Source: Fibrobacter succinogenes
GTDB taxonomy: Bacteria; Fibrobacterota; Fibrobacteria; Fibrobacterales; Fibrobacteraceae
Reading direction: 5' to 3'
Assembly: GCA_902799745.1 (NCBI GenBank)
Contig: CADCBQ010000027.1
Location: forward strand, 1 to 38,698
Length of the DNA: 38,698 nt
Under the pieces are notes generated by a model. That model was not told the origin of the DNA. It saw only the letters and a list, made by a program, of their open reading frames with translations, and did not search any database. The position numbers were made by a program, and so were the translations under genes. Shown piece by piece: positions 7,704 to 16,000 of the stretch (positions within the stretch are counted from its first letter, which is position 1; each line of letters starts with the position of its first letter).

Positions 7704-9209
7704 TTATTTACTGAACCGCCGGACATCCGTGCGGTTCTTATTTTGCACCACCACGTGGTACATTCCCGCAGCAAGCGATTTTACATCAAGAACCGCAGAA
7801 TGTTCCGCTCGCTGGCGCATGACTTCGCGGCCTTGTAAATCAAGGATTCTCACATTTGCACCATCCTTGAAATCACTCGCCAGTTCTACAAACAAATGAT
7901 TACCGACATAATGAACAGATGTTCCGTACACGCTTGCGAAATTACCGAGGGAGGTCGTACTCGTATCCTTCGAGGGAACAACATCGTCCTTGCCGAGCAG
8001 GCGCCACATCTGATTCCATTCCCAGTCATCAGCCCAGCTCTGTACCACACGTTCGCCATCCGTGGTTGCACGCAGGTACATGTTACTGTGCTGCATCTTC
8101 ATGCGCACCACGGAGCCCTCGTAGCCGGACTGTTTTTCCATCACGACCTTCTGGTGTCCGCCCCCGTTCCACTTGTACAGTCCCATCGTAATACCAGCAT
8201 CCGTCGATTCATTCGGAGTGTCAATGGACATGTCTCCGAAGTTGATGCGGTACGTCGTCGAAGAAAGCGGAGTGATCGTTACGACGGCAGCATCGGAATT
8301 GCAATCGCCGAGAGCAAGCTTGTCTTCAGCAGTCCGCACCATGCAGGTTCCAAAGTTCATCGAGAAAATGCGTACCGTATCGGGCTTCGCAGGCTTGGCT
8401 TGCCACACGCGCACCCAATCCGCTTCAAAATACGCGGGCTTGTCGGTCGTGATATCAATATCATCGCCGGCCCAGCCACCAATAGCCAAGTTCACGATGA
8501 TATACTGTGCCGCCAGCTGTTTGATTTCGGTCGGGCGGTTGTAACTCGCAAATCTTTTGTCGTCAAAGTAGAAGCTGAGTGTACCCTCGTCCCATTCCAC
8601 ACCGTAGTTGTGGAATCCTGCGGAACGATCCACGTCGTCATCCTTGTGGCCACCGAAAGACGCTTCGTGATCCCACGCCGAGCCGTGACTATTATACCAG
8701 CTGGGGTCGGTGTAATGCAAGTAGTAATGGTGCTGCTTGCGCGAAGCAGGAATTTCCAAGATGTCAATTTCAGGAGGCCAGCCGTCTTGCAGTGTCCAGA
8801 AGGCAGGCCACGTTCCCTTTTGCGAAGGCGCCTTGAAACGGCCTTCAATGTAACCGTACTTGACTTCGAAGTGACCCTTGGTATCGATGGCTCCACTCGT
8901 GTAGTCTACCGGAATTTCTTTGTTGTTAAACTTTGCCTTTTTCCCGTTGGCATTCGGGTGGACTTTCTTTTCGCCTTTAAGCTTGAGTGTGCCGTCAGAG
9001 ACAATCACGTTCTCTTCGGCGCAGTAGGCGCGGTGGTTGTGAGTGGGGCCCCAGTTGTACGTCGGGTTCCATTTGGACTTGTCGAGGCTTGTGCCGTCGA
9101 AGTTGTCTTCGAACACTTTTTCCCAACCGCTAAAATTCGCCGGCGGGTCGGCGAACGCGAACGACGCCGACAAAGCCACAATACTCGAGATTACAAAACA
9201 TTTTTTCAT
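7704..9209 (-). CDS. Secreted GH16 beta-glucanase (laminarinase/lichenase type)
   Basis: A 501-aa secreted enzyme expected to cleave beta-1,3 or mixed-linkage beta-1,3-1,4-glucans. Residues 1-20 are a signal peptide (MKKCFVISSIVALSASFAFA). The GH16 domain follows, about 25-270, with catalytic motif EIDILEI: Glu147 nucleophile, Asp149, Glu152 acid/base. GTWPAFWTL and the final FEADWVRVWQ strand are also typical. A second domain (about 280-405, ending WEWNQMWRLLGKD) is not recognised; it may be carbohydrate-binding. The last ~75 residues (VRILDLQGREVM, then LAAGMYHVVVQ) resemble type IX secretion sorting domains. ATG 9209 was chosen over the upstream TTG because GAGG sits 7 nt before it and the signal peptide then starts MKK. 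Confidence 0.92.
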   Translation of the reverse strand: MKKCFVISSIVALSASFAFADPPANFSGWEKVFEDNFDGTSLDKSKWNPTYNWGPTHNHRAYCAEENVIVSDGTLKLKGEKKVHPNANGKKAKFNNKEIPVDYTSGAIDTKGHFEVKYGYIEGRFKAPSQKGTWPAFWTLQDGWPPEIDILEIPASRKQHHYYLHYTDPSWYNSHGSAWDHEASFGGHKDDDVDRSAGFHNYGVEWDEGTLSFYFDDKRFASYNRPTEIKQLAAQYIIVNLAIGGWAGDDIDITTDKPAYFEADWVRVWQAKPAKPDTVRIFSMNFGTCMVRTAEDKLALGDCNSDAAVVTITPLSSTTYRINFGDMSIDTPNESTDAGITMGLYKWNGGGHQKVVMEKQSGYEGSVVRMKMQHSNMYLRATTDGERVVQSWADDWEWNQMWRLLGKDDVVPSKDTSTTSLGNFASVYGTSVHYVGNHLFVELASDFKDGANVRILDLQGREVMRQRAEHSAVLDVKSLAAGMYHVVVQNKNRTDVRRFSK

Positions 9210-9239
9210 ATCCAATCCTCACCCAACACTTGTCTCTTA

Positions 9240-9245
9240 AATATA
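9240..9245 (-). promoter_or_regulatory. Putative -10 element of the GH16 gene
   Basis: TATATT on the minus strand in AAAGTATATTTAAGAG. The predicted leader is about 24 nt and includes the GAGG ribosome binding site, so this gene belongs to the leadered class. Confidence 0.45.
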
Positions 9246-9291
9246 CTTTCAAGAAGCCTTTCCTCAAAGAAAAAATTAAGTAGCAGGCAAG

Positions 9292-9321
9292 AAAAAACGC
9301 CTGCAATCGAGATTGCAAGCG
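9292..9321 (-). terminator. Rho-independent terminator of the TPR gene
   Basis: On the minus strand CGCTTGCAATC, TC, GATTGCAGGCG forms an 11-bp stem with one mismatch, followed directly by TTTTTTC. It lies about 20 nt after the TPR gene's stop codon. Confidence 0.85.
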
Positions 9322-9342
9322 TATTAGGAAATGTATCAACAA

Positions 9343-10719
9343 TTATCTAGTTCTTCTAGGTAGCTCCGAGGCATGCTTTTCGAGCCACACGGCATCTTCG
9401 AGTGCACGTTCGGCTTCAGCAGCCCAGTCAGAATCCGGGAACTGCTGCACCACTTCGCGGTAACGCACCACGGCGCTATGGAAGTCGCGGAGTTCACGGT
9501 AAGCATTGCCCAACTGCAACATGGTAAAGTAGCGTTCTTCGGGCTGCTGTTCGGTTTCGAGCAAAGCCTTGTACATCTTGACAGCCGATTCAATGCTACC
9601 GGCACTGTAGAGCAAGTTTGCGTTGGCAAGCGTCGGTGCACCAGATGGTGCATCGGCAATGTCGGCCACCTTCGGTTCTGCAACCGGAGCTTCTTCCACA
9701 GCCTTTGCCGGAGCAGATTCGATCGGTTTCGATTCAGCCTTCGTTTCGACCTTTGCAACTGTTTCGGTTGCCGGAGCAGCTACAGCGGGTTGGCTCTTCG
9801 CTTCTTTTTCAGCCTTGATTTCAGCAATGCGGGCTTCGGCAGCAGCACGGTACTTGGCACTCGGTGCAGCCTTCTTCATATAGGCGGCCAAGAACTTGAG
9901 TTCCTGATCTTGCTTCTTGTTGTTCTTTGCAATCAAGGCGAGGAAGTAGTTGGCGTCGTTACCCTCTTCCTTGTATTCAAGACCCTTCTTCAGGTTGAAT
10001 TCAGCCTTATCCATTTCACCGAGTTGGTAACGGGTCAGACCCGCGTAGAAATACGCACCGGCGTGTCCAGGTTGCTTGCGCAAGACTTCGCGCCACATGG
10101 GAGCAGCTTCTTTGTACTTGCCTTCAGCATAGAGTGCCTTGCCCTTTTCAAACGGATCGTTCGAAGCCGCATCAATCTTAGCAGGTTCTGCCTTCGCAGG
10201 TTCCACAGGCTTCGGAGCTTCAGCAGCCTTTACAGGTTCCGGCTTTGCCACTTCGACCGGTTTCGGTTCCGGCTTGGGTTCGGCAACCTTGGCAGGTTCA
10301 GCCTTAGCAGGTTCTGGAGCAGGTTCTGCAACAGTTGCTGCTTCAATCGGTTCTTCTACAACAGGATTATTCTTCGGATCCTTGGCGCGTTCGGCATCGG
10401 CCTTCGCCTTTTGACCGAGAACTTCATAAACCTTGGCGGCACCTTCGTAAGCAGCGCTCATCGTCGGTTCAAACTTATAAGCAAGGCGGTAGTTGGCAAG
10501 CGCCCCGCTGTAATCCTTCATTTTCATGCGAACTTGCGCAGCGGCGAAGTAGGCAGCAGCATCTCTCGGATTTTCGGCCAGAACAGCGCGGTATTCACCG
10601 AGCGCCATTTCAAAATCGCCTTTCGCCTCGAAACGGGCACCTTGTTCCATTCGCGGGTCAGCACTGAACGATAGACCCACCAAACATGCCAATGCAATCG
10701 CAGAAATACGGATATTCAT
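9343..10719 (-). CDS. Periplasmic tetratricopeptide-repeat protein
   Basis: A 458-aa exported protein with signal peptide MNIRISAIALACLVGLSFSA. TPR-like helical pairs occur at about 25-115 (FEAKGDFEMALGEYRAVLAENP), 190-300 (KGKALYAEGKYKEAAPMWREV) and 365-450 (LLYSAGSIESAVKMYKALL, then FHSAVVRYREVVQQFPDSDWA, YbgF/BamD-like). They are joined by two long linkers rich in Ala, Glu, Pro and Lys with AEPAK/KPEPV-type repeats, probably extended in the periplasm. No enzymatic motif is seen; the likely role is a scaffold for envelope proteins. The ATG at 10719 lies six bases after TAAATT and lacks a Shine-Dalgarno. The gene is monocistronic with a strong terminator. Confidence 0.8.
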   Translation of the reverse strand: MNIRISAIALACLVGLSFSADPRMEQGARFEAKGDFEMALGEYRAVLAENPRDAAAYFAAAQVRMKMKDYSGALANYRLAYKFEPTMSAAYEGAAKVYEVLGQKAKADAERAKDPKNNPVVEEPIEAATVAEPAPEPAKAEPAKVAEPKPEPKPVEVAKPEPVKAAEAPKPVEPAKAEPAKIDAASNDPFEKGKALYAEGKYKEAAPMWREVLRKQPGHAGAYFYAGLTRYQLGEMDKAEFNLKKGLEYKEEGNDANYFLALIAKNNKKQDQELKFLAAYMKKAAPSAKYRAAAEARIAEIKAEKEAKSQPAVAAPATETVAKVETKAESKPIESAPAKAVEEAPVAEPKVADIADAPSGAPTLANANLLYSAGSIESAVKMYKALLETEQQPEERYFTMLQLGNAYRELRDFHSAVVRYREVVQQFPDSDWAAEAERALEDAVWLEKHASELPRRTR

Positions 10720-10725
10720 GCGTTC

Positions 10726-10781
10726 AATTTAGCAAATTTTACAGCAAAAACATTCCCTTTGGTCCAAAGAAATACTACATT
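10726..10781. promoter_or_regulatory. Divergent -10 elements of the TPR gene and the 71-aa gene
   Basis: Minus strand: TAAATT (10726-10731) ends six bases before the TPR ATG. Plus strand: TACATT (10776-10781) ends six bases before the ATG at 10788. Neither start has a Shine-Dalgarno. Both transcripts are predicted to start on the A of the ATG. Confidence 0.5.
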
Positions 10782-10787
10782 CTTGGT

Positions 10788-11003
10788 ATGAGTAAAATCA
10801 TCGCACGAATTATTGTTGGCCTTCTTGTCGCCGTAGCGCTGAAACTGATCAGCATTCTGCTCCTACCCGTTTCACTTACCGAAACTACGGGGTTCGATAC
10901 GTTCCTTAGCGTCTGCTATGTAGCATGTATCGTCGTTCCGTGCGCCATCTACTTCGTAAAGGCGCCCCCCGGAACAAACAACAAAGGCGAACGCGTCGGC
11001 TAA
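10788..11003 (+). CDS. Small two-span membrane protein, 71 aa
   Basis: A hypothetical protein starting MSKIIARIIVGLLVAVALK. Two hydrophobic segments (residues ~5-27 and ~38-57) are separated by a short polar loop, LTETTGFDT; the tail is polar (KAPPGTNNKGERVG). I do not recognise a family. It is supported as a gene by its start six bases after a TACATT hexamer, by hydrophobic periodicity, and by a perfect terminator 15 nt after the stop. A longer upstream in-frame start would overlap the divergent TPR gene and was rejected. Confidence 0.65.
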   Translation: MSKIIARIIVGLLVAVALKLISILLLPVSLTETTGFDTFLSVCYVACIVVPCAIYFVKAPPGTNNKGERVG

Positions 11004-11018
11004 TCACAAAGGATTGCA

Positions 11019-11046
11019 AAAAGGACTGTTTCACAACAGTCCTTTT
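11019..11046. terminator. Bidirectional terminator
   Basis: A perfect 12-bp inverted repeat, AAAAGGACTGTT / AACAGTCCTTTT, with loop TCAC. The A/T ends provide U-tracts in both directions. It lies between the convergent 71-aa gene and the YfhO-like gene and can serve both. Confidence 0.9.
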
Positions 11047-11075
11047 AAATTTTAATTCGAAGTTCGTTTCGCGAA

Positions 11076-13856
11076 TTACTTCTTGCGGCTACGCACGGCA
11101 GCGACTGCACCGAGGGCAATCAGCAGCACGGCGGCAATCACGCTCACAAGAATCGTCTTGTGGAACGGAGCGCTGCGGTATTCCATACGGACTTCGGAGT
11201 TTCCAGCCGGGATCTGCACGGCGCGTAAAGTTCCAAACGCCTTGTAGACCTTAGCTTCCTTGCCGTTCACATAAGCCTTCCAGTACGGGTGATAGTTACC
11301 GGCAACGACCATGAAACCTTCGCGGTCAGCAGTCACATTGAATACCTGCGTATCCATCTTCGGGCTTGCGACAAGCTTTGCAAAACCTTGTATCGGGCCC
11401 TTGGCAGCCACACTACCCCTGCCATCGAATTCCGGCTTTTCAGACAAAATAACTTTTTCGCGGTAGAAGAACTTACCCGGTTCATCGCCGAATTCAGGCG
11501 CAGCGGGAGCAGCGGGCTTTGCAGCCACAGCGCTTGCGGAATCAGCGACGGCACTATCGGCCGGAGCGGCAGCAGAATCAGCAACGGGTTCTGCCACCGG
11601 TTCTGCAACTTTCTTTTCGCGGATTGCAGCCTGAGTCTGGAGCGTCTTGATGGCAGCAGAATCATCCATCACGACAGCTTCACCGTAGAGGTAAGCCTCG
11701 CCCATCGCCGTCGTAATCGGCATATAAGTCGTACCCTGACGGCTATCGAAAATAATAGCGCCCACGTTCATCAAGTCAAGGAACGGATGCACTGCCGTCG
11801 GCTCGTTGATATTCATCAGATAGTTGGCGTCATTCTGGCCGCCACGGAAGGCGCGGTAGCTCGCAAGTTCGTTATCGTGAACGCCATCGGCATTGCGCAA
11901 GTTGTACTGCGGGAATGCGTTTCCGCTCAAAGCCTTGTTACGAGAAAGCGAAAGCACGCGCGGCGTATTCAGGGAATCGGCCTTGTACGGAGCCTTGAAG
12001 GCGGCAACCACCGGGTTCGTCGGCTGCAAGTATTCGTTTGCCGCAACATTCTGGATGAACGCGCCATCGATAAAGAAGAGTTCAAGACCTGCGGCAAGAG
12101 CAAGCACGCCAGCCTTCTGGGCAATTGGAGCCTTCCACTTGAACACAAAAAGCGTCACCGCGATAATCACCAACACCAGCACAAAACTCGGAATGGTCTT
12201 GCCGGCAGTTGCACTCATCACGATTTCGTTAAGCGGCTTAAAATAAGGCGCGGTAATCGGGTCTTCCAAGAGCTTCTGGCCGCTCATGAGCATCACGCCG
12301 AGATAGGCAAAACCGATAAAGATGCAAGCCTGCAACGCGCGCGGAGTTGCCGGAAGGCCCTTCTGGAAAGCTTCCGTCAAGTTTGCAACCGTGAGTTTTT
12401 TCTTCTGGTCATCGAGGCTCATCACACCAAGGCAGAGAGCTGCATAAAGAATCATGACCACCAGGCCGACAGGGCCAATAAAAGTTGTCCAAGCAAAACG
12501 GGCAATCAGCGCAAGCACCAAGAGCACGCCATACATAGCAGAGCCATGCAACAGAGCGCGACGGTTATCTTCGGCTTCGGCAGCTTCTTCAGGAGTCTTG
12601 CCTTCGGCAGAAATAGCCTTAAGTACCGGGCCCGCCATCATCACCAGCAAGAGCGGCAACCAGAACAGGGCCATACCCGGAGCACGGAAGTTCTTGACGC
12701 CAGGGAGCACATTGTACCACAGTTTGAACAGCGGAGAATGGTCACCCATGCCGTAGCTCAAGGCAACGACTGCACCCAGGCCCCAGAACGCCGCATAGCG
12801 ACGCTTGCCCGGCAGGAACAAGCAAAGGAATCCGAGGAAGGTCAGCAAGGCGCCCGCATTGTTATGGTCGAGTTTAAAAGCATTGTGGCCCCAATAGAAC
12901 GGAGAACCGCCCTGCAACTTGCGGTATTCATCCATCGAGAAACTCACGAAAGAGGAACCTTCGAGGTCGCCCGTCTTTTCGTTCTGATCGTAAACGTCGA
13001 CACCCACAAAGCCCGGCAGCAGAATCTGCGCCATTTCTTCTTGGTGCAAGGACCAGCTGACAGCGTGGCCGTAATTGGTGTGGCTATCGTCGCCGCGCAC
13101 CGACTGCGTCGTGGTGTACATGTAAGGCGGCACAATCTGGAAGCAAGAAAGCGCAAGGCCAAAGCCGAGACCCACCGCAGCAAGGCCAAGGCGCTTACCG
13201 CGGGTCTTCAAAGCATCGCAATGGAAGGCGACTTCGTAAAGGGTATAAAGGCCGGCACCCCACAAGAACAAGTAAGTGAGCTGCAGGTGCGAACCGAGAA
13301 TCATCCATGCGACCGAGAGCGCAAGGACAATCATATAGGGAATGCTACCCGTACGCACAATCTTGCGGATGGCAAGCAGCGCGAGCGGAGTAATCGCAAA
13401 AACCATCATCTTGCCGTCGTGGCCACCGTAAATGTAGGTGAAGTATTCCGGCGAGAATGCATAAAGCATGCCGAGCAGCCCCGCCCACCAACGGTTCCCC
13501 GTCAGGTTCCAGGCAAGGAGCATGGCACTCATAAAGGCCACCCACAGCGTGAGGATAAACTTGAAGCCCACGGCGCGGGCCGGGTCCATCAAAAACTGCA
13601 CCCATACCAGCGGATGGTAGGCGTCGGCGAACAAGGCGTCGATCGTGGGCACGCCGCCCAGGCGGGAATCATCCCATTCCGTGAGCATGGCACTTTCGGC
13701 ACGCAGAATGCGGCTACCGATACCGTTCAGCTGGTCGCTGTTGAGCATGAGCTGGTTCGGGTCGAACGCGAAATCGCGGAACACGATCAGCAAGATTCCA
13801 AGGAAAATGGCGGAAAGCGCCACAAAGAAAGCAGGCTTCTTGTTTAAGAAATTCAT
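11076..13856 (-). CDS. YfhO-like multispanning membrane protein (GT-C superfamily)
   Basis: A 926-aa inner-membrane protein with a long series of hydrophobic segments across most of its length and a large extracytoplasmic C-terminal part. The N-terminal region has the acidic loop LTEWDDSRLGGVP and later YIYGGHDGKMMVFAITPLA, as in YfhO-type GT-C proteins. The end has the family pattern NYHPYWKAYVNGKEAKVYKAFGTLRAVQIPAG followed by a last membrane helix and a basic tail RSRKK. B. subtilis YfhO has been tied to glycosylation of lipoteichoic acid, but no substrate can be read here. An Ala/Pro/Asp/Ser linker (about residues 740-795) before the C-terminal domain is unusual. The ATG lies six bases after TAAATT without a Shine-Dalgarno. 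Confidence 0.78.
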   Translation of the reverse strand: MNFLNKKPAFFVALSAIFLGILLIVFRDFAFDPNQLMLNSDQLNGIGSRILRAESAMLTEWDDSRLGGVPTIDALFADAYHPLVWVQFLMDPARAVGFKFILTLWVAFMSAMLLAWNLTGNRWWAGLLGMLYAFSPEYFTYIYGGHDGKMMVFAITPLALLAIRKIVRTGSIPYMIVLALSVAWMILGSHLQLTYLFLWGAGLYTLYEVAFHCDALKTRGKRLGLAAVGLGFGLALSCFQIVPPYMYTTTQSVRGDDSHTNYGHAVSWSLHQEEMAQILLPGFVGVDVYDQNEKTGDLEGSSFVSFSMDEYRKLQGGSPFYWGHNAFKLDHNNAGALLTFLGFLCLFLPGKRRYAAFWGLGAVVALSYGMGDHSPLFKLWYNVLPGVKNFRAPGMALFWLPLLLVMMAGPVLKAISAEGKTPEEAAEAEDNRRALLHGSAMYGVLLVLALIARFAWTTFIGPVGLVVMILYAALCLGVMSLDDQKKKLTVANLTEAFQKGLPATPRALQACIFIGFAYLGVMLMSGQKLLEDPITAPYFKPLNEIVMSATAGKTIPSFVLVLVIIAVTLFVFKWKAPIAQKAGVLALAAGLELFFIDGAFIQNVAANEYLQPTNPVVAAFKAPYKADSLNTPRVLSLSRNKALSGNAFPQYNLRNADGVHDNELASYRAFRGGQNDANYLMNINEPTAVHPFLDLMNVGAIIFDSRQGTTYMPITTAMGEAYLYGEAVVMDDSAAIKTLQTQAAIREKKVAEPVAEPVADSAAAPADSAVADSASAVAAKPAAPAAPEFGDEPGKFFYREKVILSEKPEFDGRGSVAAKGPIQGFAKLVASPKMDTQVFNVTADREGFMVVAGNYHPYWKAYVNGKEAKVYKAFGTLRAVQIPAGNSEVRMEYRSAPFHKTILVSVIAAVLLIALGAVAAVRSRKK

Positions 13857-13862
13857 GCAGTT

Positions 13863-13868
13863 AATTTA
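13863..13868 (-). promoter_or_regulatory. Putative -10 element of the YfhO-like gene
   Basis: TAAATT on the minus strand ends six bases (AACTGC) before the ATG at 13856, predicting a leaderless message. A heptad repeat array begins exactly 5 bp upstream of the hexamer. Confidence 0.5.
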
Positions 13869-13873
13869 GTTAA

Positions 13874-13904
13874 AGTAGACGATTGGAATTAGACAGTCGT
13901 CAGT
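13874..13904 (+). repeat. Heptad repeat array, copy 2 (diverged)
   Basis: AGTAGAC, GATTGGA, ATTAGAC, AGTCGTC, AGT in 7-bp register: four units resembling copies 1 and 3 but more mutated. It lies between the -10 of the YfhO-like gene and the terminator of the 40-aa gene. Confidence 0.6.
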
Positions 13905-13908
13905 ACAA

Positions 13909-13937
13909 ACAACAAAACCGGCTATATCGCATAGCCG
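13909..13937 (-). terminator. Terminator of the 40-aa gene
   Basis: On the minus strand CGGCTAT, GCGAT, ATAGCCG forms a perfect 7-bp stem followed by GTTTTGTTGTTTG. It lies about 26 nt after the stop codon of the 40-aa gene. Confidence 0.75.
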
Positions 13938-13962
13938 ATTCATTTACAAGATAAACTTAAAA

Positions 13963-14085
13963 TTACTCTTCCGACTGGTTTTCGAGCTTATCGTCGGCAG
14001 AAGAATACTTAATAAGGCAATACACGCCGAAAGCCGAGATGATACATGCGGCAGCAATGGCGACATACTTGATGATCTTTCCCAT
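13963..14085 (-). CDS. 40-aa single-span membrane peptide
   Basis: A short gene encoding MGKIIKYVAIAAACIISAFG, then VYCLIKYSSADDKLENQSEE. Residues ~5-25 form one membrane helix, with a basic start and an acidic polar tail. Support for a real gene: AGGAG seven bases before the ATG (TAGGAGAATATCATG), a TATCTT hexamer at 14116-14121 giving a leader of about 24 nt, and a stem-loop terminator just after the stop. Together these make a complete minimal transcription unit. I recognise no family; it could be a small envelope or regulatory membrane peptide. It lies 68 nt after the ArsR-methyltransferase gene on the same strand but has its own promoter. Confidence 0.75.
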   Translation of the reverse strand: MGKIIKYVAIAAACIISAFGVYCLIKYSSADDKLENQSEE

Positions 14086-14115
14086 GATATTCTCCTATAA
14101 AAAGCTCTTTCCTAA

Positions 14116-14121
14116 AAGATA
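14116..14121 (-). promoter_or_regulatory. Putative -10 element of the 40-aa gene
   Basis: TATCTT on the minus strand within TTGTATATCTTTTAGG. TTGAG lies about 13 nt further upstream as a possible -35/-33 element. The predicted leader contains the AGGAG site. Confidence 0.45.
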
Positions 14122-14153
14122 TACAATTTTCGCTCAATACGCAATAGAAAAAA

Positions 14154-15101
14154 CTATTTCTTTTTCAGGATCATGCAGATGACGGGCAGCTTCTTGTCGA
14201 CTTCGTTTTCGCTCGGGATGATTTCGCTGGAAACGACTTCGCAGTTGAATTCCTTGACAAAGAATTCGAGCTGGCTGCGGTCAAAGCCAAGCCAAATGTG
14301 ACCGTGCGTGGTGCGGAAGGATTCTTCCTTGTGCTGCGCCAAGTCAAGCAGGGCAAGCGTTCCGCCGCGCTTGAGGATACGGACTGCCTCCTTGAGGGCA
14401 AGGCGCGGATCCTTGGCGTGGTGAAGCACCTGGCTCATGAGCACGAGGTCGGCAAAGTTGTCGGGCAGCCCCGTGCTGACCATGTCGGCCACCTTGGGCG
14501 TCACGTTTTGGATGTTCTTCTGCTTTAAAATCTTCTGGAGCCCGCTGATGATTTTCGGGTCGTAGTCGAGGGCAGTCACGCGCTTGCAGCTGTTGCAGAG
14601 CATGAGCGTGAGGTCGCCGCCTTCGCCGCAGCCCACGTCCACCGCGTTTTCGAACGGGTACATGAGGCGGCCGAACAGGCTGATTTGAGCCTTGAGGCTA
14701 CCACCCGCCTGGTCGAGCTTGTGGATCTGGCCCTTGGTCTTGTCGGTGCGTTCTTCGAGCACCTGGGCAGCACGGCACTTGAGAATGTCCTTGTCCGGTA
14801 GCTCTTCGTAGGCGTCGCGGATCATCGAAAGCATTCGGGTGCTCAGGTAAAGTTCTTCGCTCAGGCGGTAATAGGCCTTAATGCCGTCGCGGCGGTCCTT
14901 GAGCAAATTGCAGGCAGAAAGCTTTGCCAGGTGGCGGCTTGCGTTACTCTGGTGGATATCCAGAATATCCTTGATTTCGTTGACGGTAAATTCCGCCTGG
15001 TCCAGAAGCAACAAGATTTTGAGGCGCATTTCGTCGGAAATGGCTCCGAAAAGGTCCATGCTGGGTACAATCGGCTCGCGAGTATTTAAAGAATCTGCCA
15101 C
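14154..15101 (-). CDS. ArsR-type HTH fused to SAM-dependent methyltransferase
   Basis: A 315-aa two-domain protein. Residues ~15-95 are an ArsR-family winged helix: SDEMRLKILLLLDQAEFTV, then DIHQSNASRHLAKLSACNLLKD as recognition region and GIKAYYRL as wing. After a linker with KTKGQIHKLDQ comes a class I methyltransferase with SAM motif VDVGCGEGGD at 154-163, ALDYDP as motif II and MSQVLHHAKDP as a catalytic-region motif. No clustered Cys metal site is seen in the HTH, so metal sensing is unlikely. Similar fusions in other bacteria often lie near SAM-cycle genes, but none is visible here. It could be a regulator responding to SAM/SAH or a methyltransferase controlling its own gene. The start is GTG at 15101, with GGAG five bases upstream. 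Confidence 0.85.
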   Translation of the reverse strand: MADSLNTREPIVPSMDLFGAISDEMRLKILLLLDQAEFTVNEIKDILDIHQSNASRHLAKLSACNLLKDRRDGIKAYYRLSEELYLSTRMLSMIRDAYEELPDKDILKCRAAQVLEERTDKTKGQIHKLDQAGGSLKAQISLFGRLMYPFENAVDVGCGEGGDLTLMLCNSCKRVTALDYDPKIISGLQKILKQKNIQNVTPKVADMVSTGLPDNFADLVLMSQVLHHAKDPRLALKEAVRILKRGGTLALLDLAQHKEESFRTTHGHIWLGFDRSQLEFFVKEFNCEVVSSEIIPSENEVDKKLPVICMILKKK

Positions 15102-15156
15102 AAAAGCTCCATTCGTTTACTATAAAGCAATATAATTTTTTTAGCTTAGGAGCTGT
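15102..15156. promoter_or_regulatory. Divergent promoter region, ArsR-methyltransferase / PAP2
   Basis: Plus strand: TATAAT at 15131-15136 with AGGAG at 15149-15153 before the PAP2 ATG. Minus strand: TATATT (15129-15134) or TATAGT (15119-15124) before the GTG start, with GGAG. The overlapping hexamers mean the two promoters may compete, and a regulator bound here, such as the ArsR-type protein itself, could affect both. Confidence 0.5.
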
Positions 15157-15957
15157 ATGCGAATTTTCAAAAGGTCATTGATTGTAGCAAGTTTATGCTT
15201 AATCGGCTTGGTTCAGGCCGGAGAGCGCCCGGAATACAAGATCGACTTCGGAACCGACATACCATTGACCTTATCGGCCGGTGGTATGTTCGGCCTCGGC
15301 ATGTTTCTTTATTCCCGCATGGATACCCCCGCAACCTTAAAAGACAAAGACGACTTTTTGCCCTGGGACAAGCCCTTGGTCGGTCGTTACAGCGAAAATG
15401 CAGACAAGGCTAGCGATATCGGGAGCGTTTTGGCAGTTGCCCCGCTTGTAGTCGGGGGTATCGCCTGGCACGACGGGAGCTCCAGCGGAGCCGAATTTGC
15501 GACATTTTCCTTAATGTTTTTGGAGGCCATTGGCATCGGAAACGGACTCAACCTAACCCTGCGCTCGCTCGAAATTTGGCCACGCCCCTACATGTACGCC
15601 GAAAGTGGCGAAGGCAAGGAAAAAGCCGAAAACGCCAAGTCCGAAGCCTACGGTTCGTTCTTTTCGGGACACGCCACCGCCGCCTTTACGGTCGCCACTT
15701 TCACCGACCAATGGTTCAGGACAACCTACCCGAACTCCCCATACAAAGGAATTATGCGGGCATCTGCCTATTCGCTTGCCACCCTCGAAAGCATACTCCG
15801 AGTCGCCGCTGGTAAACATTATGTTACAGACGTTGTCGTCGGAGCCCTTGTCGGCACGGGTGTAAGTATCGGAATTCTAGAAATGCACCGGGTTCGTAAC
15901 GAAAAATTTTCAGTATGGGTGGGTCCGAATGTCGCCGGCGTCACACTCCGCTTTTGA
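15157..15957 (+). CDS. PAP2-family phosphatase, exported
   Basis: A 266-aa type 2 phosphatidic-acid-phosphatase-like protein. Residues 1-21 look like a signal peptide or first membrane segment (RSLIVASLCLIGLVQA). The three family motifs are present: R136-x6-R143-P144 (RSLEIWPRP), S170-G171-H172 (FFSGHATAAF), and R215-x5-H221-x3-D225 (RVAAGKHYVTD). Members dephosphorylate lipid phosphates such as phosphatidic acid, phosphatidylglycerophosphate or undecaprenyl pyrophosphate outside the cytoplasm. The last would fit a cell wall role, but the substrate cannot be read from sequence. AGGAG lies four bases before the ATG. It is divergent from the ArsR-methyltransferase gene. Confidence 0.85.
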   Translation: MRIFKRSLIVASLCLIGLVQAGERPEYKIDFGTDIPLTLSAGGMFGLGMFLYSRMDTPATLKDKDDFLPWDKPLVGRYSENADKASDIGSVLAVAPLVVGGIAWHDGSSSGAEFATFSLMFLEAIGIGNGLNLTLRSLEIWPRPYMYAESGEGKEKAENAKSEAYGSFFSGHATAAFTVATFTDQWFRTTYPNSPYKGIMRASAYSLATLESILRVAAGKHYVTDVVVGALVGTGVSIGILEMHRVRNEKFSVWVGPNVAGVTLRF

Positions 15958-15994
15958 AACAAATTTATAAGATACCTTTTCAAAAACTCCTGTA

Positions 15995-16000
15995 TATATT
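15995..16000 (+). promoter_or_regulatory. Putative -10 element of the FISUMP gene
   Basis: TATATT in CCTGTATATATTCAAAAC. The predicted leader is about 34 nt and ends in AGGAG at 16028-16032. Confidence 0.45.

Noticed and set aside
11289..13847. An 852-codon open frame antisense to the YfhO-like gene
   Set aside because: It mirrors the real gene almost exactly. The product is His/Arg/Glu-rich without hydrophobic periodicity or motifs; codon bias of the sense gene removes antisense stops. Similar long shadows oppose GH16, rlmI, ftsI, murC and murF.
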